From NCBI GenBank assembly GCA_029959615.1, contig JASCOD010000001.1, forward strand, positions 1,240,001 through 1,304,000: a stretch of 64,000 nt of DNA. The letters run 5' to 3'. A model generated the notes under the pieces. The model was given only the letters and a program-made list of their open reading frames with translations. It was not told the DNA's origin and did not search any database. Shown here one piece after another: positions 61,566-64,000 of this stretch. The DNA comes from Flavobacteriaceae bacterium PS02338. Its GTDB lineage: Bacteria > Bacteroidota > Bacteroidia > Sphingobacteriales > Sphingobacteriaceae. Positions within the stretch are counted from its first letter, which is position 1. Each line of letters starts with the position of its first letter. A program made the position numbers and the translations under genes.

Positions 61566-64000
61566 TTGAAAAACAAACTTACCTATTTTGTTTTATTGGT
61601 AGGCCTATGTATAGGCAAAACTTCGTTCTCGCAGGTAAATAATGCTAGGTCTAGGACAGACTCTGCAAAAAATACATTCGACCTAAAAGAGAAGCAATGG
61701 ATGGGATTGCGAACCTATTCTAATCCATTTTTTAAGCTTCCAGAAAACGTTAAAAGAGAAGTAGAATACGACGCTGCCAATAACCGCTATATCATTACCG
61801 AGCGTATTGGTGATAAACTTTATTTGCCTCCGCAATACCTTACCGTAGAGCAATACCTGCGTATGGTAAACAGTGATATCAAGCGTGAAAATTGGCGATT
61901 GTTTTCTAATCAAGAGATCAATGATATCCGTAAAACGGGATTGATTCCGGAAGTGAAGATCAACAGCCGTGTTTTTGAGAAAATTTTCGGAGGAACAACA
62001 ATTGATATCCAGCCAAGCGGTGAGGCCGAACTTACCTTTTTGGGCAGGGTAAATAAAAACGAAAATCCTTTGTTTAACGAGCGCCAAAGGGTGCAGAGCA
62101 ATTTTGATTTTACACAACGTATCCAAATGGATGTGGTAGGTAACATTGGTACCAAGATGAAGATCAAAATGAACTACAATACCGAAGCACAGTTCGATTT
62201 TGAAAACCAAATCAAGTTGGATTATACTGGCGGCCCTGATGATATCATCAAAAAGATTGAAGCGGGTAACGTAAGTTTACCGTTAAACACTTCTTTAATT
62301 ACGGGTACCCAAGCTTTATTCGGTATCAAAACACAGTTGCAGTTTGGTAAATTAGGTTTAACTACCGTTTTCACACAACAGAAATCCCAATCTAAGCAAA
62401 TAGAAATTAGCAACGGAGCACAACAAAGTGACTATCGTGTTAGTGGGAGTGAGTATGAGGCGAATAAACATTACTTTCTGGCCCAATATTTTAGAGATCA
62501 ATACAATACCGCATTAAGCAAAGCCCCAGCAATTTTATCTGGCGTAAACATTACAAAGATTGAAGTTTGGGTAACCAATAAAACAGGTAATACCACCGAT
62601 TCTAGAGATATCATTGGCTTTGCCGATTTGGGAGAGAATAGGCCACATAACTCTACTGCAACTGGGGGATTGATTGCACCTGGATCAACTACGCAACCAG
62701 CTGGTTTCTTCAGTGCGAACTTCCCAGAGCGTTCCAATAACTTACCAAGTATTATGGATGGTTTGGCTGGAGCAAGGCAGTCAAACAGTAACGCTATTTT
62801 AAATTACTTTCAAACAAATCCAAGCATTCCTGCTACAGATAACTTTGCCAAGATAACTTATGCTCGTAAGCTAACAGATAGGGAGTTTACAATACATCCG
62901 CAGTTGGGTTATATTTCCTTAAATGTTCAGCTAAATACAGATGAATTACTTGCTGTCGCTTATCGTTATACAGAAAGGGGTAGAGAATACCAAGTTGGAG
63001 AATTTTCTACAGATGTACCTTTTGATCAGAGTAATCCAAATGTGTTATATGCTAAATTGCTGAAAAATGAAACCACCAAACCTCAACTACCAATTTGGGA
63101 TTTGATGATGAAAAACATTTACAACATCGGTGGTTATCAAATCAGCAACCAGAATTTTAAATTAGATATTTTTAGACTCGATGAAACATCCGGTGTAGAA
63201 AGAGCCGTAATTACAGAAGGGGCTAACACAACTAATAAAATATGGCTACAAGCAGTAGGTCTAGATAGGTTAAACCCTCAAAAAGAAGCTAAACCAGATG
63301 GTGTGTTCGATTTCGAGGCACAAAGCAGCCCATTTGCCTCTTCACAAAGTAATATCGGTACAACTAATAACCCATCCTTTGGTACAGGAACTTCTGCAAC
63401 ATCTTTAACCAATACGATAAGTGGCTATGTAACTATCGATCCACAAAATGGACGTATCATTTTTCCCGTAATCGAACCATTTGGTAGTGATTTGGCACGA
63501 CAATTTCAAACAGGAGAAGTAACGCTAATCGATAAATATACTTATCCTCAATTGTATGATTCTACCAAAGTCGTTGCGCAACAGAATTTTCCTGGTAAGG
63601 ATAGATATTTAATTAAAGGTCACTATCAATCCGATATTTCTTCAGAATTTAGCCTAAATGCCATCAATGTGCCGGAAGGCTCGGTAAAGGTATTTATGGG
63701 GAGTATCCCGCTGATAGAAGGTAACGACTATACAGTAGATTATATGAGCGGTCGTGTAAAGATTTTGAACACGGCATTGTTAAGCTCGGGTCAATCTATC
63801 CGTATTTCCACAGAAAACAATGAACTTTTTGGTCTGCAGCAACGATCCTTATTTGGAGTTAGGGGAGATTATCGCGTTAATAATAAATTGAATATCGGGG
63901 GTACTTTTATGAACCTCACCGAACGACCAATTACACCAAAGGTGAATTTTGGAGAAGAGCCTATCTCCAACTCTATTTGGGGGATGGATGTGAACTATAC
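61566..64000 (+). CDS. sprA: SprA, type IX secretion outer-membrane translocon (3' truncated)
   Basis: The frame runs without a stop to the right edge, giving about 811 residues of a protein that is usually about 2400 long. A signal peptide (KLTYFVLLVGLCIGKTSFSQ) is followed by the SprA N-terminal pattern: NPFFKLPENVKREVEYD, GTKMKIKMNYNTEAQFDFEN and AGNVSLPLNTSLITGTQALF, then LFGLQQRSLFGVRGDY near the end. SprA forms the giant 36-strand barrel through which type IX cargo leaves the cell, and is needed for gliding in species that glide. The start is TTG: TAA lies at 61557-61559 and the first in-frame ATG falls after the signal peptide. Confidence 0.93.
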   Translation, partial: MKNKLTYFVLLVGLCIGKTSFSQVNNARSRTDSAKNTFDLKEKQWMGLRTYSNPFFKLPENVKREVEYDAANNRYIITERIGDKLYLPPQYLTVEQYLRMVNSDIKRENWRLFSNQEINDIRKTGLIPEVKINSRVFEKIFGGTTIDIQPSGEAELTFLGRVNKNENPLFNERQRVQSNFDFTQRIQMDVVGNIGTKMKIKMNYNTEAQFDFENQIKLDYTGGPDDIIKKIEAGNVSLPLNTSLITGTQALFGIKTQLQFGKLGLTTVFTQQKSQSKQIEISNGAQQSDYRVSGSEYEANKHYFLAQYFRDQYNTALSKAPAILSGVNITKIEVWVTNKTGNTTDSRDIIGFADLGENRPHNSTATGGLIAPGSTTQPAGFFSANFPERSNNLPSIMDGLAGARQSNSNAILNYFQTNPSIPATDNFAKITYARKLTDREFTIHPQLGYISLNVQLNTDELLAVAYRYTERGREYQVGEFSTDVPFDQSNPNVLYAKLLKNETTKPQLPIWDLMMKNIYNIGGYQISNQNFKLDIFRLDETSGVERAVITEGANTTNKIWLQAVGLDRLNPQKEAKPDGVFDFEAQSSPFASSQSNIGTTNNPSFGTGTSATSLTNTISGYVTIDPQNGRIIFPVIEPFGSDLARQFQTGEVTLIDKYTYPQLYDSTKVVAQQNFPGKDRYLIKGHYQSDISSEFSLNAINVPEGSVKVFMGSIPLIEGNDYTVDYMSGRVKILNTALLSSGQSIRISTENNELFGLQQRSLFGVRGDYRVNNKLNIGGTFMNLTERPITPKVNFGEEPISNSIWGMDVNY

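Noticed and set aside
61683-62210. 175-codon minus-strand frame opposite sprA
   Set aside because: It lies wholly opposite the clear sprA frame and its translation shows no known motif or signal; a shadow of the coding strand.

Overview
The window comes from a member of the Bacteroidota, most likely a Sphingobacteriaceae (Pedobacter-like) bacterium. The signs are: sprA of the type IX secretion / gliding system next to ruvA; a DUF4292-type lipoprotein beside an EnvC-like LytM protein; a Wzi-type capsule porin; AT-rich DNA; and repeated promoter boxes of the Bacteroidota form TAnnTTTG. The genus is inferred from gene content and not from an alignment.

Region 1 (1-26790, all + strand, almost no gaps) is a Wzx/Wzy-type surface polysaccharide locus, already in progress at the left edge. 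It holds a 5'-truncated Wza-like export protein, a Wzz-like chain-length protein, a flippase, a polymerase, five glycosyltransferases, an initiating phosphoglycosyl transferase and a Wzi-like porin. Three sugar-building modules are interleaved. The first is a full WbpA-E-D-B-I set for a UDP-2,3-diacetamido-mannuronic acid type donor, accompanied by an AsnB-like amidotransferase that may amidate the uronic acid. The second is an FdtA/FdtB pair for a dTDP-3-amino-3,6-dideoxyhexose. The third is a CapD/PglF-type dehydratase with an aminotransferase, a GNAT and the initiating transferase, which probably makes and loads the first sugar. A bidirectional terminator at 26912-26943 closes the locus.

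Region 2 (26944-39963) is mostly housekeeping: fcl and dxs (minus), glyA (plus), a GAF/PAS hybrid kinase, then a minus-strand run of a beta-helix lipoprotein, comF, rlmN, rluF, a DinB-like protein and a WYL regulator. A structured repeat lies between the DinB-like gene and the WYL regulator.

Region 3 (40091-45495) is signalling: a membrane hybrid kinase ending in an HPt domain, a HAD phosphatase, an NtrC-type sigma-54 activator, and a secreted PepSY-like protein that is an in-frame 90-residue tandem duplication carrying part of its own signal peptide.

Region 4 (45714-57778, all plus) runs amidohydrolase, nitronate monooxygenase, acylphosphatase, flippase, dut, TPR protein, DUF4292-like lipoprotein, EnvC-like protein with a degenerate LytM domain, two Tat subunits, gatA and a LysM lytic transglycosylase. 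A 737-bp non-coding stretch with an 11-bp tandem repeat and palindromes follows. The window ends with maeB, ruvA and the first part of sprA.

No CRISPR array, insertion sequence, prophage, tRNA or rRNA was seen. No defence or other wholly new system was recognised. The most unusual items are the amidotransferase-linked sugar locus, the duplicated PepSY protein with its terminator/promoter overlap, the structured repeat at 39141-39240, and several promoters that sit directly against their start codons, which suggests leaderless mRNAs.
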